Shown here: positions 1 through 8,412 of the stretch, piece by piece
Position numbering within the stretch: position 1 is the first letter of the stretch
Layout: every line of letters starts with the position of its first letter
Notes under the pieces: generated by a model
The model's database searches: none
Seen by the model: the letters and a program-made list of their open reading frames with translations, nothing else
Told to the model about the DNA's origin: nothing
Made by a program: the position numbers and the translations under genes
Origin: Heliomarina sp018223035
GTDB taxonomy: Bacteria; Pseudomonadota; Alphaproteobacteria; Rhodobacterales; Rhodobacteraceae
DNA: 64,000 nt
Direction: 5' to 3'
Assembly: GCA_018223035.1 (NCBI GenBank)
Contig: JAAEZD010000001.1
Location: forward strand, 186,001 to 250,000

Positions 1-123
1 GCCAGATGCGCCAAGAAGCGCAAAGAACTCGTTGCGATGGATGTCCATCGTGACCCCGGCCACCGCCTGCGCCGAGCCGAAGTTTTTCTTGATATCCCGA
101 AGTGAAAGAAGGGGAGTGGTCAT
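1..123 (-). CDS. Polyamine-type ABC importer, ATP-binding subunit (N-terminal fragment)
   Basis: Only the first 41 codons are inside the window; the gene runs off the left edge. The reverse strand reads from an ATG at 123 and ends in LLGASG, the beginning of a Walker A loop, after a conserved LSLRDIKKNFG segment typical of the PotA/FbpC type of ABC ATPase. It should sit on the cytoplasmic face and power the importer formed by the next three genes. Its ATG overlaps the stop of the upstream permease gene by four bases (ATGA), so the genes are translationally coupled. The substrate cannot be read from this fragment. Confidence 0.85.
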   Translation of the reverse strand, partial: MTTPLLSLRDIKKNFGSAQAVAGVTMDIHRNEFFALLGASG

Positions 124-911
124 TGTCCCGGCAGACCTCCGCGGTTGAGCCGTTGCGACAGGGCCAGCGCGACGACGGAAACCGCCATCACCACTGTTGC
201 CAGCGCATTGATTTCAGGGGTCACGCCAAATCGGATCATCGAAAAGATCTGCATCGGGAGCGTGATCGAAGACCGCCCTGCCCCGGCTGTGAAAAAGGCG
301 ATGATGAATTCATCGACCGACAGGGTGAAGGCGAGAAGCGCACCCGCAAGGATCGCAGGCATCAGCACCGGCAGAACAACCCGACGCATCGTCGTCGCGG
401 TCGTCGCGCCAAGATCATTGGACGCCTCGACAATGGACCAGTCGAAGCTTTTCAACCGGGCGCGGACCACCGCGCTGACGAACGCAAGGTTGAACACCAC
501 GTGGCTCACGATGATTGTATGCAGCCCCATCTTCACGCCAAGCAGTGAGAAAAAGCTGAGCAACGCGATGGCAAGCACAATGTCGGGAATGATCATCGGC
601 GCGAAAATCATGGTTTCCAGCCATTTGCCGTTGCGGCGGCGTATCTCGACGCCGACAGCCAGCAAACTGCCAAGGATCGTTGACAGGAGGGTCGAGAAAA
701 GTGCGACGATCAAGGTGTTACCGGCGGCCCGAAGGATGTCCTTGTTGGCCAGCAACTCGCCATACCATTTCACCGAAAAGCCGGTCCATGCGGTTGGCAG
801 ACCACCTTCGTTGAAGGAAAGTCCGACCAGCACCGAGATCGGCAGGTAGAGAAAGGCAAAAACCAGTCCGAGGATCAGCAGCATCAGGCGAAAGGTGTTC
901 CGGTCAGCCAT
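120..911 (-). CDS. Polyamine-type ABC importer permease, PotC-like
   Basis: A 263-residue inner-membrane protein with about six hydrophobic segments. It carries the binding-protein-dependent permease EAA loop (EASNDLGATTATTMRRVVLP, about residues 160-180), which contacts the ATPase. Its length and sequence style match the PotC/PotI branch of spermidine/putrescine-type importers. I chose the ATG at 911 rather than an in-frame start at 947, because 911 overlaps the previous gene by only eight bases and puts the first membrane segment about eight residues from the N-terminus. It is the third gene of a minus-strand operon (binding protein, permease, permease, ATPase). The actual substrate could be a polyamine or another cationic or carboxylated compound. 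Confidence 0.88.
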   Translation of the reverse strand: MADRNTFRLMLLILGLVFAFLYLPISVLVGLSFNEGGLPTAWTGFSVKWYGELLANKDILRAAGNTLIVALFSTLLSTILGSLLAVGVEIRRRNGKWLETMIFAPMIIPDIVLAIALLSFFSLLGVKMGLHTIIVSHVVFNLAFVSAVVRARLKSFDWSIVEASNDLGATTATTMRRVVLPVLMPAILAGALLAFTLSVDEFIIAFFTAGAGRSSITLPMQIFSMIRFGVTPEINALATVVMAVSVVALALSQRLNRGGLPGQ

Positions 912-1776
912 TGTCGCCTGCCTTTCCGCCCGAGGCACGGTCAGCAACCGTCGCCTGTGCCATCAAAAGCCCTAGCATGACCATTATCAGAACCATCGAA
1001 AGCGCGGCGCCAAAGGGCCAGTCGTTCGCGGTCAGGAACTGCGCATAAACGAGGTTACCGATCATCTGGAACTGGCCTCCGCCCAGCAGCGCCGGCGTGA
1101 CGAAATTACCGATCGATAGAACGAAGACAAAGACGAAACCCGTTGCGATGCCCGGCACGGTCATCGGCAGCACGACGCGTCGGAACGTGGTCCAGCCCGA
1201 AGCGCCAAGATCGCGCGACGCCTCGGAAATTTCCGGGTTCAGCCGGGACAGAGGTGCGTAGCAGCTCAGGATCACGAACGGCAGGTAGTTGTAGATCAAA
1301 CCGATCACCACGGCCTGTTCGGTATAGAGCATGCTGGGCAATTCACCTTCGAACCCGACCCATCGGGCAAGGTTGACGATCAATCCTTCGCGGTTCAGCA
1401 GCACGATCCAAGCGTAGGTCCGCACAAGATAGTTGGACCAAAACGGCAGTACGGCGAAGAACAGCAGGGCCGACTGACGATGGCGCGGCATGGCCGCGAT
1501 GGCATAGGCAGCCGCGTATCCGAGGATAGAGGCGATCCCGGCGGCCAGTCCGGCGATCCACGCGGATTTCAGGAAGATTTTGGCATAGAGCGGGTCGAAA
1601 ACCAGCGCAATGTTTTCGAGCGTAAAGGTATATTCGATACCACCGTACATCCCGCGCCGGAAGAAGGCGAGCACGAGGATTAGCAGGCAGGGCACCACCA
1701 TTAGGCCGAACAGCCACAGCAGGGCCGGGGACATCAGCAATATGGGTCTTCGGTCTGTGGTCATGGGTCCTGTCAT
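904..1776 (-). CDS. Polyamine-type ABC importer permease, PotB-like
   Basis: A 290-residue polytopic membrane protein of the PotB/PotH type. The EAA loop is visible as EASRDLGASGWTTFRRVVLP at about residues 190-210, and the segment before the last helices (NFVTPALLGGG) is characteristic of this subfamily. It pairs with the downstream PotC-like permease to form the membrane channel. The start is either the ATG at 1776 or the one at 1764 (AGGA a few bases upstream of the latter); the sequence does not decide. A strong GC hairpin separates it from the binding-protein gene. Confidence 0.88.
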   Translation of the reverse strand: MTGPMTTDRRPILLMSPALLWLFGLMVVPCLLILVLAFFRRGMYGGIEYTFTLENIALVFDPLYAKIFLKSAWIAGLAAGIASILGYAAAYAIAAMPRHRQSALLFFAVLPFWSNYLVRTYAWIVLLNREGLIVNLARWVGFEGELPSMLYTEQAVVIGLIYNYLPFVILSCYAPLSRLNPEISEASRDLGASGWTTFRRVVLPMTVPGIATGFVFVFVLSIGNFVTPALLGGGQFQMIGNLVYAQFLTANDWPFGAALSMVLIMVMLGLLMAQATVADRASGGKAGDNG

Positions 1777-1823
1777 TCCCGGGTGTGCCCGGTTCTGCGG
1801 TCAGTTCGAGTTGGAGGGGATGG

Positions 1824-1851
1824 CTCCCCCGGCACGATACGGCCGGGGGAG
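1824..1851 (-). promoter_or_regulatory. Intra-operon hairpin after the binding-protein gene
   Basis: A perfect 10-bp inverted repeat (CTCCCCCGGC / GCCGGGGGAG) with an 8-base loop lies just after the stop of the binding-protein gene and before the permease gene. It has no T-run, so it is more likely an mRNA-stabilising or partially attenuating stem than a full terminator. Such stems are commonly proposed to keep binding-protein mRNA in excess over permease mRNA. Confidence 0.55.
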
Positions 1852-1859
1852 TGAAAGGC

Positions 1860-2906
1860 TTAGTTGGCAGCCTTGATTTCGGACACGACGCGCGAGTAGT
1901 CACGCTGGGCTTCGCCCACGTCCCGCAGCTGTTCGTATTCCATCATGTCGGCAGGTTTTATGCCCATGTTGGGGAATGTTTCGATCAGGCTGGCGTCGAG
2001 ACCTTCCATCGCCGCCTGATTGGGCACTTTGTAGAGAATATTCTCGGCGGCCCAGCGATGGTTGTCCGCGTCGAGGATGTAATCGACAAAGTCATAGGCC
2101 GCGTCCTTGTTCTCGGACGCTTTCATGATGACCATCGTATCGACCCAAAGGTCCGAACCCTCTTCGGGCACCGTGTACTTGATCTCGGCGTTTTCGGCGA
2201 TGCCATAGTTGCACCAGCCGTCCCATGCCTGCACCAATTCGGCCTCGCCGGAAACCAGCTTCGCGTAGAACGTCGTGTCATCATAGGCGAGCAGCGTGCC
2301 CTTAGCGTCGATGAGAAGATCGCGCACCTCCGCCATCTTGTCGGCATCGGTTTCGTTCACCGAATAACCAAGCGCAAGCTGACCCGCAGCCAGCAACCAG
2401 CGGTCGGTTGCCAGCATGGTCGTCTTGCCGGAAACGTCGTCAGACGGTTTCAGCAGATCATTCCACGATGTTGGCTCAGAAACGAGATCGGAACGATAGC
2501 AAAGCCCCGTAGTGCCCCATGCATAGGGCACCGAGAACGTGTTGCCCGGATCATGCGGCAGTTCGGTTGCCTCGGTGTAAAGGTTCGAAAGGTTGGGCAG
2601 CTTGGAATGGTCAAGCTCTTCGGCAAGGCCCAGCTTGTTCAGCACTTCGGCGAAGGGAGAGGATACGAAGACCACATCATATCCCTCACCGCCCGAGGCG
2701 ATCAGCTTGCCCATGATCTCTTCGTTGGTGGCGTGCAGAACCAGTTCAGCTTCGTTGCCGGTTGCCTCGTTGAAATTGTCGATGGCGTCCGCTGCCATGT
2801 AACCATCCCAGTTTGAAACCGTCAGCGGCTCGGCAAATGCGGTAGAGCCGAGAGTGGCCAGCGCGGCGCTCAGGCACAGGCCGGCACCGATAATACGTTG
2901 TGTCAT
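1860..2906 (-). CDS. Polyamine-type ABC importer, periplasmic substrate-binding protein (PotD/PotF-like)
   Basis: A 348-residue secreted protein. The N-terminus MTQRIIGAGLCLSAALATLG followed by STAFA-EP is a Sec signal peptide with an AxA cleavage site. The mature part starts LTVSNWDGYMAAD, the usual opening of PotD/PotF binding proteins, and has the family's internal YAWGTTGLCY segment. The start at 2906 is supported by a GGAGG ribosome-binding site about 8 bases upstream; longer readings of the frame are not needed. It is the first gene of the minus-strand importer operon and is divergent from the GntR regulator at 3106, which probably controls it. Ligand specificity is unknown. Confidence 0.9.
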   Translation of the reverse strand: MTQRIIGAGLCLSAALATLGSTAFAEPLTVSNWDGYMAADAIDNFNEATGNEAELVLHATNEEIMGKLIASGGEGYDVVFVSSPFAEVLNKLGLAEELDHSKLPNLSNLYTEATELPHDPGNTFSVPYAWGTTGLCYRSDLVSEPTSWNDLLKPSDDVSGKTTMLATDRWLLAAGQLALGYSVNETDADKMAEVRDLLIDAKGTLLAYDDTTFYAKLVSGEAELVQAWDGWCNYGIAENAEIKYTVPEEGSDLWVDTMVIMKASENKDAAYDFVDYILDADNHRWAAENILYKVPNQAAMEGLDASLIETFPNMGIKPADMMEYEQLRDVGEAQRDYSRVVSEIKAAN

Positions 2907-2998
2907 TAACAGACCTCCATGTCGTTTTATTGTCAGCGCCGGTTCCTGATGGTCCGGCCGATTTCGTCTTGCGATTCTTACCGATCGCGATAGGGTCA

Positions 2999-3008
2999 GT
3001 ATTAATAC
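2999..3008. promoter_or_regulatory. Candidate operator GTATTAATAC
   Basis: A perfect 10-bp palindrome lies in the 199-bp region between the divergent importer operon (start 2906) and the GntR-type regulator (start 3106). Its position makes it a candidate binding site for that regulator, but there is no second copy in the window to support it. Confidence 0.3.
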
Positions 3009-3105
3009 GTCCAAAAAAACGTCAATTTGTATTTGCTGTCCTTTTACAAATGGATTCCGGATGAACCGAAATTGCTTATGAAATCCCCGGACAAGAGACC
3101 AAGCC

Positions 3106-4038
3106 ATGCCCCGGACCCGCAGCAACACGAGACGCAACCACCTGCTGCTTGCCCGTCAGATTATTGAGGTCGCTCTTGAAAAGGGTATGAGTGCGGGCGA
3201 TCACCTGCCGGAAAAGGTGTTCTCGGAGGCCTGCGGCGTTTCTCGAACGCCCATCCGGTCAGCCCTCAAAATACTGGAAAATAAAGAAATTGTCACGAGG
3301 CGCGAGGAAGAAGGTTTCTTTCTTGTTGTAGGGCCAGAACAGGGGCTTGCGGAACAACCGTCGCAGATTGGAGAGGTCGAAGATTCTCTGGCGGCAAGAA
3401 TACTGTCTGATCGGGCAGAACGCCGCATCGGAGATGTTCAATCTGTCAGCGCTTTCGTGCGGCGCTATTCGGTTCCGCGCTCGGCTGTACTAAATGCGCT
3501 AAAAATACTGACCTCGGAGGGGGTAGTTGCACAATTGCCTGGTCGGACATGGGCTTTCCAGCCGATGCTTGATACCCCCAACGCAATCGGCGAAAGTCTC
3601 GACTTCCGGCTGATGCTGGAACCGCAGGCCATCCTGGCTCCGGGATTTTCGATGGACAGCCAGAAGGTCGGACTTGTGCGCCAACAGATGCAGGATTTCC
3701 TTGATCGGCCCAACGGTCGGATGAGTTCGGCAGGCTTTCTGAAGCTCGATTGCGACTTTCACGCGTTTATCGCGGAAAGCTCTGGGAACAGGTTCGTTCG
3801 CGGCGCGCTTCTGGCGCATCAAAGACTTCGCCAGACGACCCAAAAAGACATGGCCCTGCCGGAATACCGCCTGCGTCAGTCACTAGAAGAACACCTCGAC
3901 ATTCTGGACAGTCTTGAGCGGATGCAACTGGATCTTGCTGCCGATCAGATGGTGTTACACCTGCGCCGATCCCAGATCCGTCGGCCCAAAGCGGCCAATA
4001 GGGGTATCATGCCTTTGGGACGCGGAGCGCTGAGATGA
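3106..4038 (+). CDS. GntR-family regulator with two winged-helix segments and an FCD-type domain
   Basis: A 310-residue cytoplasmic DNA-binding protein. Residues about 10-70 form a GntR winged helix (SEACGVSRTPIRSALKILEN). A second, shorter segment at about 105-150 has the same pattern (FVRRYSVPRSAVLNALKILT). The C-terminal part looks like an FCD ligand-binding domain (LDCDFHAFIAESSGNRFV, EEHLDILDSLE). A tandem winged-helix layout is less common than the single-domain FadR/FCD form. The gene overlaps the next by four bases (ATGA) and is divergent from the polyamine-type importer, which it probably represses or activates in response to the imported compound. Confidence 0.85.
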   Translation: MPRTRSNTRRNHLLLARQIIEVALEKGMSAGDHLPEKVFSEACGVSRTPIRSALKILENKEIVTRREEEGFFLVVGPEQGLAEQPSQIGEVEDSLAARILSDRAERRIGDVQSVSAFVRRYSVPRSAVLNALKILTSEGVVAQLPGRTWAFQPMLDTPNAIGESLDFRLMLEPQAILAPGFSMDSQKVGLVRQQMQDFLDRPNGRMSSAGFLKLDCDFHAFIAESSGNRFVRGALLAHQRLRQTTQKDMALPEYRLRQSLEEHLDILDSLERMQLDLAADQMVLHLRRSQIRRPKAANRGIMPLGRGALR

Positions 4039-5315
4039 CCGAAGCGCCGGTAATCGCCTTTTTCCCCGAAGCAAGCTTTGGCTCTGCGTTGAATTGCGTC
4101 GGCATCGCGCAACAGTTGCAGCGATCCGGTGCAGTGCCGGTGTTCATCTGTCACCCGGGTTTCACCGGTGTTTTTGCCGAATACGGCTTTAAGGAATACC
4201 ACCTGACGCAGGGCGCGGCGACGAGCCAGCAGACCGAAGAAACCTGGCAATCCTTCGTGACTACCCACCTGGAGCACTTCGATCTCGACCCTAAGGCGCA
4301 GTTGACGACCTATGTCGCCCCGACTTGGGAAGCGATTGTCGACACCGCGATTCAGGCCGAAGACGGTCTGCAAAGACTGCTGAAGCGCATCCAGCCCGAT
4401 GGCATCGTGCTTGACAATGTCATCATGTTCCCAGCCATCGCGAACGCGGGCGTGCCTTGGATCAGGGTTGTATCCTGCGCTGAAACAGAATTGCCAGACG
4501 TCAACGTGCCGCCCTACCTGTCCGGCCTGACCGCCAGCGATCCGGCCTGCGCGCCATTTCACGAAGAATATCTGAGAACCACGGCGGCGGCGCATCGGCG
4601 ATACAACAGTTTCCGAAAGAAACGTGGCCTGCCAGCTGTCGAGGACGGGCTGTTTCTTGAAACCTCGCCCTATCTGAACCTTCTTCTTTCGCCATCGGTA
4701 GTGAGGTACGACCGCGCAAATCCGCTGCCCGATGACCTCTTCGTTTTCCTCGAAGGCTGCGTCAGAGAAGAAGCGCGCTTTGACACGCCGCCCCTGCCAG
4801 TCAACGACGGCCCGCTTGTCTATGTCAGTTTCGGAAGCCTCGGCGCAATTGACACCGATCTGATAAGCCGCATGATTTCGGTCTTTTCTGCGATCCCGGC
4901 CCGGTTCTTCGTGAATGTCGGCGGATTTCTCGAATACTACACCAAAGTGCCCGACAACGTGTACCTCGGCAGCTGGTTCCCGCAACCTTCGATTGTCGAG
5001 CAGGCCGATCTCTTTATCCATCACGGCGGCAACAACAGCTTCTGCGAGGCGCTGTACTTTGGCGTTCCTTCGCTGGTCATGCCCTATTGCTGGGATGGTC
5101 ACGATAACGCGGCTCGGGCTGCGGAAACCGCCACGGGCATCCATATGAACCGCTCGAAATGGGAAGATGCGGAATTGGCGACCGCCATGACTATGCTCTT
5201 TTCGAATCAGGAAATGCACGCCCGCCTTGCCGCTATCTCGTCCCGAATGAAGTCGGATCTTGGCACGGAAAAAGCCGCAGAACATATCATGCGCGTACTG
5301 CGCCCAGCGAGCTGA
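4035..5315 (+). CDS. UDP-glycosyltransferase-like protein (GT1, MGT-type)
   Basis: A 426-residue protein of the GT-B fold. The C-terminal donor-binding signature is clear: SWFPQPSIVEQADLFIHHGG followed by NNSFCEALYFGVPSLVMPYC, as in macrolide-type and plant or ecdysteroid UDP-glycosyltransferases. The N-terminus (FFPEASFGSALNCVGIAQQL) matches the acceptor half. It would transfer a sugar from a nucleotide donor to a small hydrophobic or polar acceptor. It is translationally coupled to the GntR regulator and lies opposite a polyamine-type importer, an unexpected partner. The acceptor cannot be inferred. After its stop there is an 85-bp gap and then a CtrA-type box. Confidence 0.85.
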   Translation: MTEAPVIAFFPEASFGSALNCVGIAQQLQRSGAVPVFICHPGFTGVFAEYGFKEYHLTQGAATSQQTEETWQSFVTTHLEHFDLDPKAQLTTYVAPTWEAIVDTAIQAEDGLQRLLKRIQPDGIVLDNVIMFPAIANAGVPWIRVVSCAETELPDVNVPPYLSGLTASDPACAPFHEEYLRTTAAAHRRYNSFRKKRGLPAVEDGLFLETSPYLNLLLSPSVVRYDRANPLPDDLFVFLEGCVREEARFDTPPLPVNDGPLVYVSFGSLGAIDTDLISRMISVFSAIPARFFVNVGGFLEYYTKVPDNVYLGSWFPQPSIVEQADLFIHHGGNNSFCEALYFGVPSLVMPYCWDGHDNAARAAETATGIHMNRSKWEDAELATAMTMLFSNQEMHARLAAISSRMKSDLGTEKAAEHIMRVLRPAS

Positions 5316-5392
5316 TCGAAACGACGGCATCGGCTCAATTCTCCGCATGCCAGGGCAACCCTGTAAAGATCACCACACTTAGAGACTTCAAT

Positions 5393-5408
5393 TTAAGGTT
5401 GTGTTAAC
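5393..5408. promoter_or_regulatory. CtrA-type box TTAA-N7-TTAAC
   Basis: The bases TTAAGGTTGTGTTAAC match the full CtrA consensus of alphaproteobacteria exactly (two TTAA halves seven bases apart, then C). The box lies 65 bp before the most likely start of the DUF2092 gene, a suitable position for an activator. CtrA control is inferred from the motif and its position. Confidence 0.6.
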
Positions 5409-5472
5409 CTTTTGGCACGAATCGAGTTTCCCGAGCTTGAATGCGCGGGCCGATGACGGAGTGATCCCTACC

Positions 5473-6297
5473 GTGTCGCCATTTCGACTCTTTGCCGTGA
5501 TCATCAGCGTCTTTCTTGCACAGGCCACTTCGGCGCAGACCGATGTGGATGAAACGGTACCGCTGATAGAGCCGCAGGCGGTGGAGCTTTTGACTAATGC
5601 CGCCGACTTCCTTGCAGCGCAGCCCGCGTTTTCCTTTGACTGGTTCGTATCCTACGACGACGTGATCGACGGAAGGGAAAAGCTGACTTTCACGCGAAGC
5701 GGTTCCAACCTGATATTGCGTGACGAAGGGTTCTATTCTTTCTCACAGACCGGAGAGGACACGCGCGAATATTACTTTGACGGGTCAAAGTTGGTGATCG
5801 TCGATGTCGAAGAGGATGCCTATGTCATGGCACCATTTGACGGTGGTTTCGACGCGCTGGTCGACCGTATCGCGCTGGAATACGATCTGCACCTGCCGAT
5901 CTGGGAAATCATGAGCCGAGATCCGGGCGCGGCTTTGCTTAGCGATGCAAGCACCGCAGCCTATCTGGGCACGACATCGATTGCGGGTCACCCCGCCCAC
6001 CATCTTGCGTTTGCAAGCTACGACCGGGACTGGCAGATCTGGATATCAACCGACCCGGAAATGCCCGTTTTGATGATGATCGTCGGCACCGACCCTTACG
6101 CGCAGGGTTGGCCGCAGTACCGGGCCTATTTCATGGACTGGAACTTTGCGCCCGAGGTGGAAGCCGAGAGTTTTCAATATTTCCCGGGTGAAAACAGTGA
6201 CCGCATGGTCTGGCCCAAGGTCAGTGAGATTCTTGGTGAGGCCGACAGCCTGCCATCGGATGATCCCGACGCGGACCCAAATCGGGGAGACCAGTGA
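5473..6297 (+). CDS. Exported DUF2092-family protein
   Basis: About 274 residues. The N-terminus (SPFRLFAVIISVFLAQATSA, then QTDVDE) is a Sec signal peptide. The mature part resembles DUF2092 (LoIA/LolB-like outer-membrane-lipoprotein sorting fold): LTNAADFLAAQPAFSFDW, then YYFDGSKLVIVDVEEDAYVM, and a conserved AGHPAHHLAF block. The start is uncertain: GTG at 5473 gives a clean signal peptide, and GTG at 5461 is an alternative. A longer frame from 5401 would run through the CtrA box and is unlikely. It overlaps the next gene by one base (TGATG), so the two are probably coupled and work together in the periplasm. Confidence 0.75.
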   Translation: MSPFRLFAVIISVFLAQATSAQTDVDETVPLIEPQAVELLTNAADFLAAQPAFSFDWFVSYDDVIDGREKLTFTRSGSNLILRDEGFYSFSQTGEDTREYYFDGSKLVIVDVEEDAYVMAPFDGGFDALVDRIALEYDLHLPIWEIMSRDPGAALLSDASTAAYLGTTSIAGHPAHHLAFASYDRDWQIWISTDPEMPVLMMIVGTDPYAQGWPQYRAYFMDWNFAPEVEAESFQYFPGENSDRMVWPKVSEILGEADSLPSDDPDADPNRGDQ

Positions 6298-7580
6298 TGA
6301 GACGGTTTATCGTGGGGCTGCTGTCATTCCAATTGGCGTTCATGACTTCTCCGGATGCCGTCATCCGGTTCGACTTCAGCCTTGATCGCGCCGAGGCGAG
6401 GGGCAATGGCCGAGCGGGCGGATTTCATGGCGTGCCGAAAAGGAGCGGAGGCGCGAAAACCCGCCCCGCGAGAGCCGGTGCAAGTGCGCCCCGACCTCGC
6501 CCGTCTGTACAACGTCCTGCCAGCAAACCAGCGATCAAGCTCCCCAACCGGCCATCGACACGACCAGCAGCGAAACCCGCCACGCGGCCCGCAATCGTGC
6601 CCGGTGGCAACCTTGCACGCGCCGCCAACAAGCCGCAGGGGCTGAAGCCACCTGGGAACCGTCCGCCGATTGCCAAACCGCCGGGCAACCGTCCGATTAC
6701 CTCGAACCGGCCCGGCAACCGGCCACCGGTTACACGCCCGGGCGGCAACCGCCCACCGATAGCGGCACGCCCGCCGGGCAACCGCCCTCCCGGTGCGCGC
6801 CCCCGTCCTCCCGGCAACCGACCTCCCATCGCCAACCGTCCGCGCCCACCGGGCTGGCACCCGCCGCACCATCATCCGCCCGGCTGGCGGCCACCCTATG
6901 TGCCACCGCCCTACTACCGCCCACCTCACAACTACTGGGGCGACTATCATTACAACGATGGTTGGGGATGGTTCTTTACCGCCGCGATGGTGGGTGGAAC
7001 GATGGCCTTTGTCTCGTCGCTGCCGGATAACGATTGCAACAAGGTCTCGGACAGTGGCGAGACGCTCTATGAATGCGACGGCAAGCTCTACCGCTCGACC
7101 TACTACAAGGATGAACAGGTCTACGAGATCGTTTCGGATCCCCCCGTTGAGACAGCAGCGCCTACGGAACCCCAGAGTGTGATCGGGCTTGCCCTGACTT
7201 CGCCGATGACCCGCGGCGAAGTGGTGCGCGACCTGCAATTGCTGCTCACCGACTATGGGTATGACACGGGCGGCGCAGACGGTATTTTTGGCAGCGGGAC
7301 GGAAACGGCGCTGCAATGGTTCCAGTACGATAACGGGCTGGACACGACTGGCGTTGTCGATCCGGCAACCGCCGCCGCTCTGGGATACAGCTCTCCGGCA
7401 GCCCCCACCAACGTCCCGGCAGCATCGACCGAAGCTGCTGAAACCACGCCTCCGGTCGAGGCGATGAAAGAGGCACCCGCTGCCGATAGCGATCAGACTT
7501 CCACGGTACCACAAGCCCAACAGCTATCGACCGAGGATGCCAATCCGCTACCGGTGCCCGTGCCGCCTCCCAGCGACTGA
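6297..7580 (+). CDS. Pro/Gly/Asn/Arg-rich protein with C-terminal peptidoglycan-binding domain
   Basis: About 427 residues. A hydrophobic N-terminus suggests export. Residues about 50-210 are of low complexity, with repeated PPGNRPP units and then a His/Pro/Tyr-rich stretch (WHPPHHHPPGWRPPYVPPPY). A short hydrophobic segment and a two-cysteine motif (DNDCNK, YECDGKLYRS) follow at about 235-265. Residues about 300-365 match the PG_binding_1 fold (VVRDLQLLLTDYGYDTGGAD, GIFGSGTETALQWFQ). The tail is rich in Ala, Pro and Thr. It is coupled to the DUF2092 gene. The layout suggests a cell-wall-associated or spanning protein; its activity is unknown. Confidence 0.75.
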   Translation: MRRFIVGLLSFQLAFMTSPDAVIRFDFSLDRAEARGNGRAGGFHGVPKRSGGAKTRPARAGASAPRPRPSVQRPASKPAIKLPNRPSTRPAAKPATRPAIVPGGNLARAANKPQGLKPPGNRPPIAKPPGNRPITSNRPGNRPPVTRPGGNRPPIAARPPGNRPPGARPRPPGNRPPIANRPRPPGWHPPHHHPPGWRPPYVPPPYYRPPHNYWGDYHYNDGWGWFFTAAMVGGTMAFVSSLPDNDCNKVSDSGETLYECDGKLYRSTYYKDEQVYEIVSDPPVETAAPTEPQSVIGLALTSPMTRGEVVRDLQLLLTDYGYDTGGADGIFGSGTETALQWFQYDNGLDTTGVVDPATAAALGYSSPAAPTNVPAASTEAAETTPPVEAMKEAPAADSDQTSTVPQAQQLSTEDANPLPVPVPPPSD

Positions 7581-7584
7581 AAGG

Positions 7585-7620
7585 AAAGCCCCGCGCAATG
7601 CAAGCAAAGCGCGCGGCTTT
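7585..7620. terminator. Bidirectional hairpin terminator
   Basis: AAAGCCCCGCGC and GCGCGCGGCTTT form a 12-bp stem with one mismatch and a 12-base loop. It sits between two convergent genes, and the flanking A and T runs serve both strands. Confidence 0.65.
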
Positions 7621-7626
7621 CGCAGG

Positions 7627-8412
7627 TTATCGACGCTGAATGGCGCTTGGCACCTGCTGTTCGATCCGCCGGAAGAAAAAGGCGATGATCCCAGCAATCA
7701 CAAGATAGACCAACGCCAGCAACAACAGCGGTTCGTAGACGATCAGCGTATCGGCCCTGACACGGGAAGAAACCGCGTAGATATCGATGACGGTGATCGT
7801 GGCCACCAGCGGTGTCGCCTTGAGCTGCAGGATCGTTTCGCCCCCCAGCGTAGGCAGCACGTTGCGGATAGCCTGTGGCAGCCAGATGCGTCGGAACGCC
7901 GCGAACGGACGCATGCCATAGGCTCTGGCCGCTTCAAGCTGTCCCTTACCGACGCCGGAAAAGGCACCCCGCATCACTTCGCCTTCGTAACCGGCGTAGG
8001 ACAGCGTCAGCGCCAGAACCGCATAGGGCCAAGCCTGCCGCAGATATGGCCAGAGTTCGCTCTGCCGGATCGCCGGGAATTGCGGAAAGAGCGACCCCAG
8101 GCCGTAATACAGAAGCCAGATCTGCAAAAGCAGCGGTGTGCCACGGATCACGGTACAAAAGACGCGGGCAGGTGCCGCCAGATACCAAGGCCCGACCGCC
8201 TGCGCCAAACCCAGCGGAATCGCGAGGAGAAACCCGAGTATCGTCGTAACGACCAACAGCCAGATGGTGCGCCATAACCCTTCCAGTGCAAGCGGCGCAT
8301 ACTTTGGCAGCCAGTCCCAGCGCAGCGACAAAGCGCACCAAACGACAAAGGCCAGAAACAGAAGGATCAGCACGATCCGATGCGGTTTGAGAAGATCACG
8401 CAGCCCGATCAT
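7627..8412 (-). CDS. Polar amino acid ABC importer permease (HisM-type)
   Basis: A 261-residue inner-membrane permease of the PAAT family. It has several hydrophobic segments, the motif VIRGTPLLLQIWLLYYGLG (typical of HisM/GlnP proteins) and the EAA loop EAARAYGMRPFAAFRRIWLP. It is the last gene of the minus-strand unit and overlaps the HisQ-like permease by four bases. With HisQ-like, the binding protein and the ATPase it forms a complete importer, probably for a basic amino acid, given the DDAH and aminotransferase genes across the divergent promoter. Confidence 0.88.
   Translation of the reverse strand: MIGLRDLLKPHRIVLILLFLAFVVWCALSLRWDWLPKYAPLALEGLWRTIWLLVVTTILGFLLAIPLGLAQAVGPWYLAAPARVFCTVIRGTPLLLQIWLLYYGLGSLFPQFPAIRQSELWPYLRQAWPYAVLALTLSYAGYEGEVMRGAFSGVGKGQLEAARAYGMRPFAAFRRIWLPQAIRNVLPTLGGETILQLKATPLVATITVIDIYAVSSRVRADTLIVYEPLLLLALVYLVIAGIIAFFFRRIEQQVPSAIQRR

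Noticed and set aside
3945..5348. A 467-codon minus-strand frame opposite the glycosyltransferase
   Set aside because: It is a shadow of a clear GT1 gene with no recognisable domain or start signal.
5401..5472. A GTG start at 5401 for the DUF2092 gene
   Set aside because: The coding region would cover the CtrA box and put about 24 residues before the signal peptide.
6324..7520. A 398-codon minus-strand frame opposite the PPGNRPP protein
   Set aside because: It is an antisense reading of a low-complexity, GC-rich coding region; its Arg/Gly/Ala-rich content is a by-product of the repeats.
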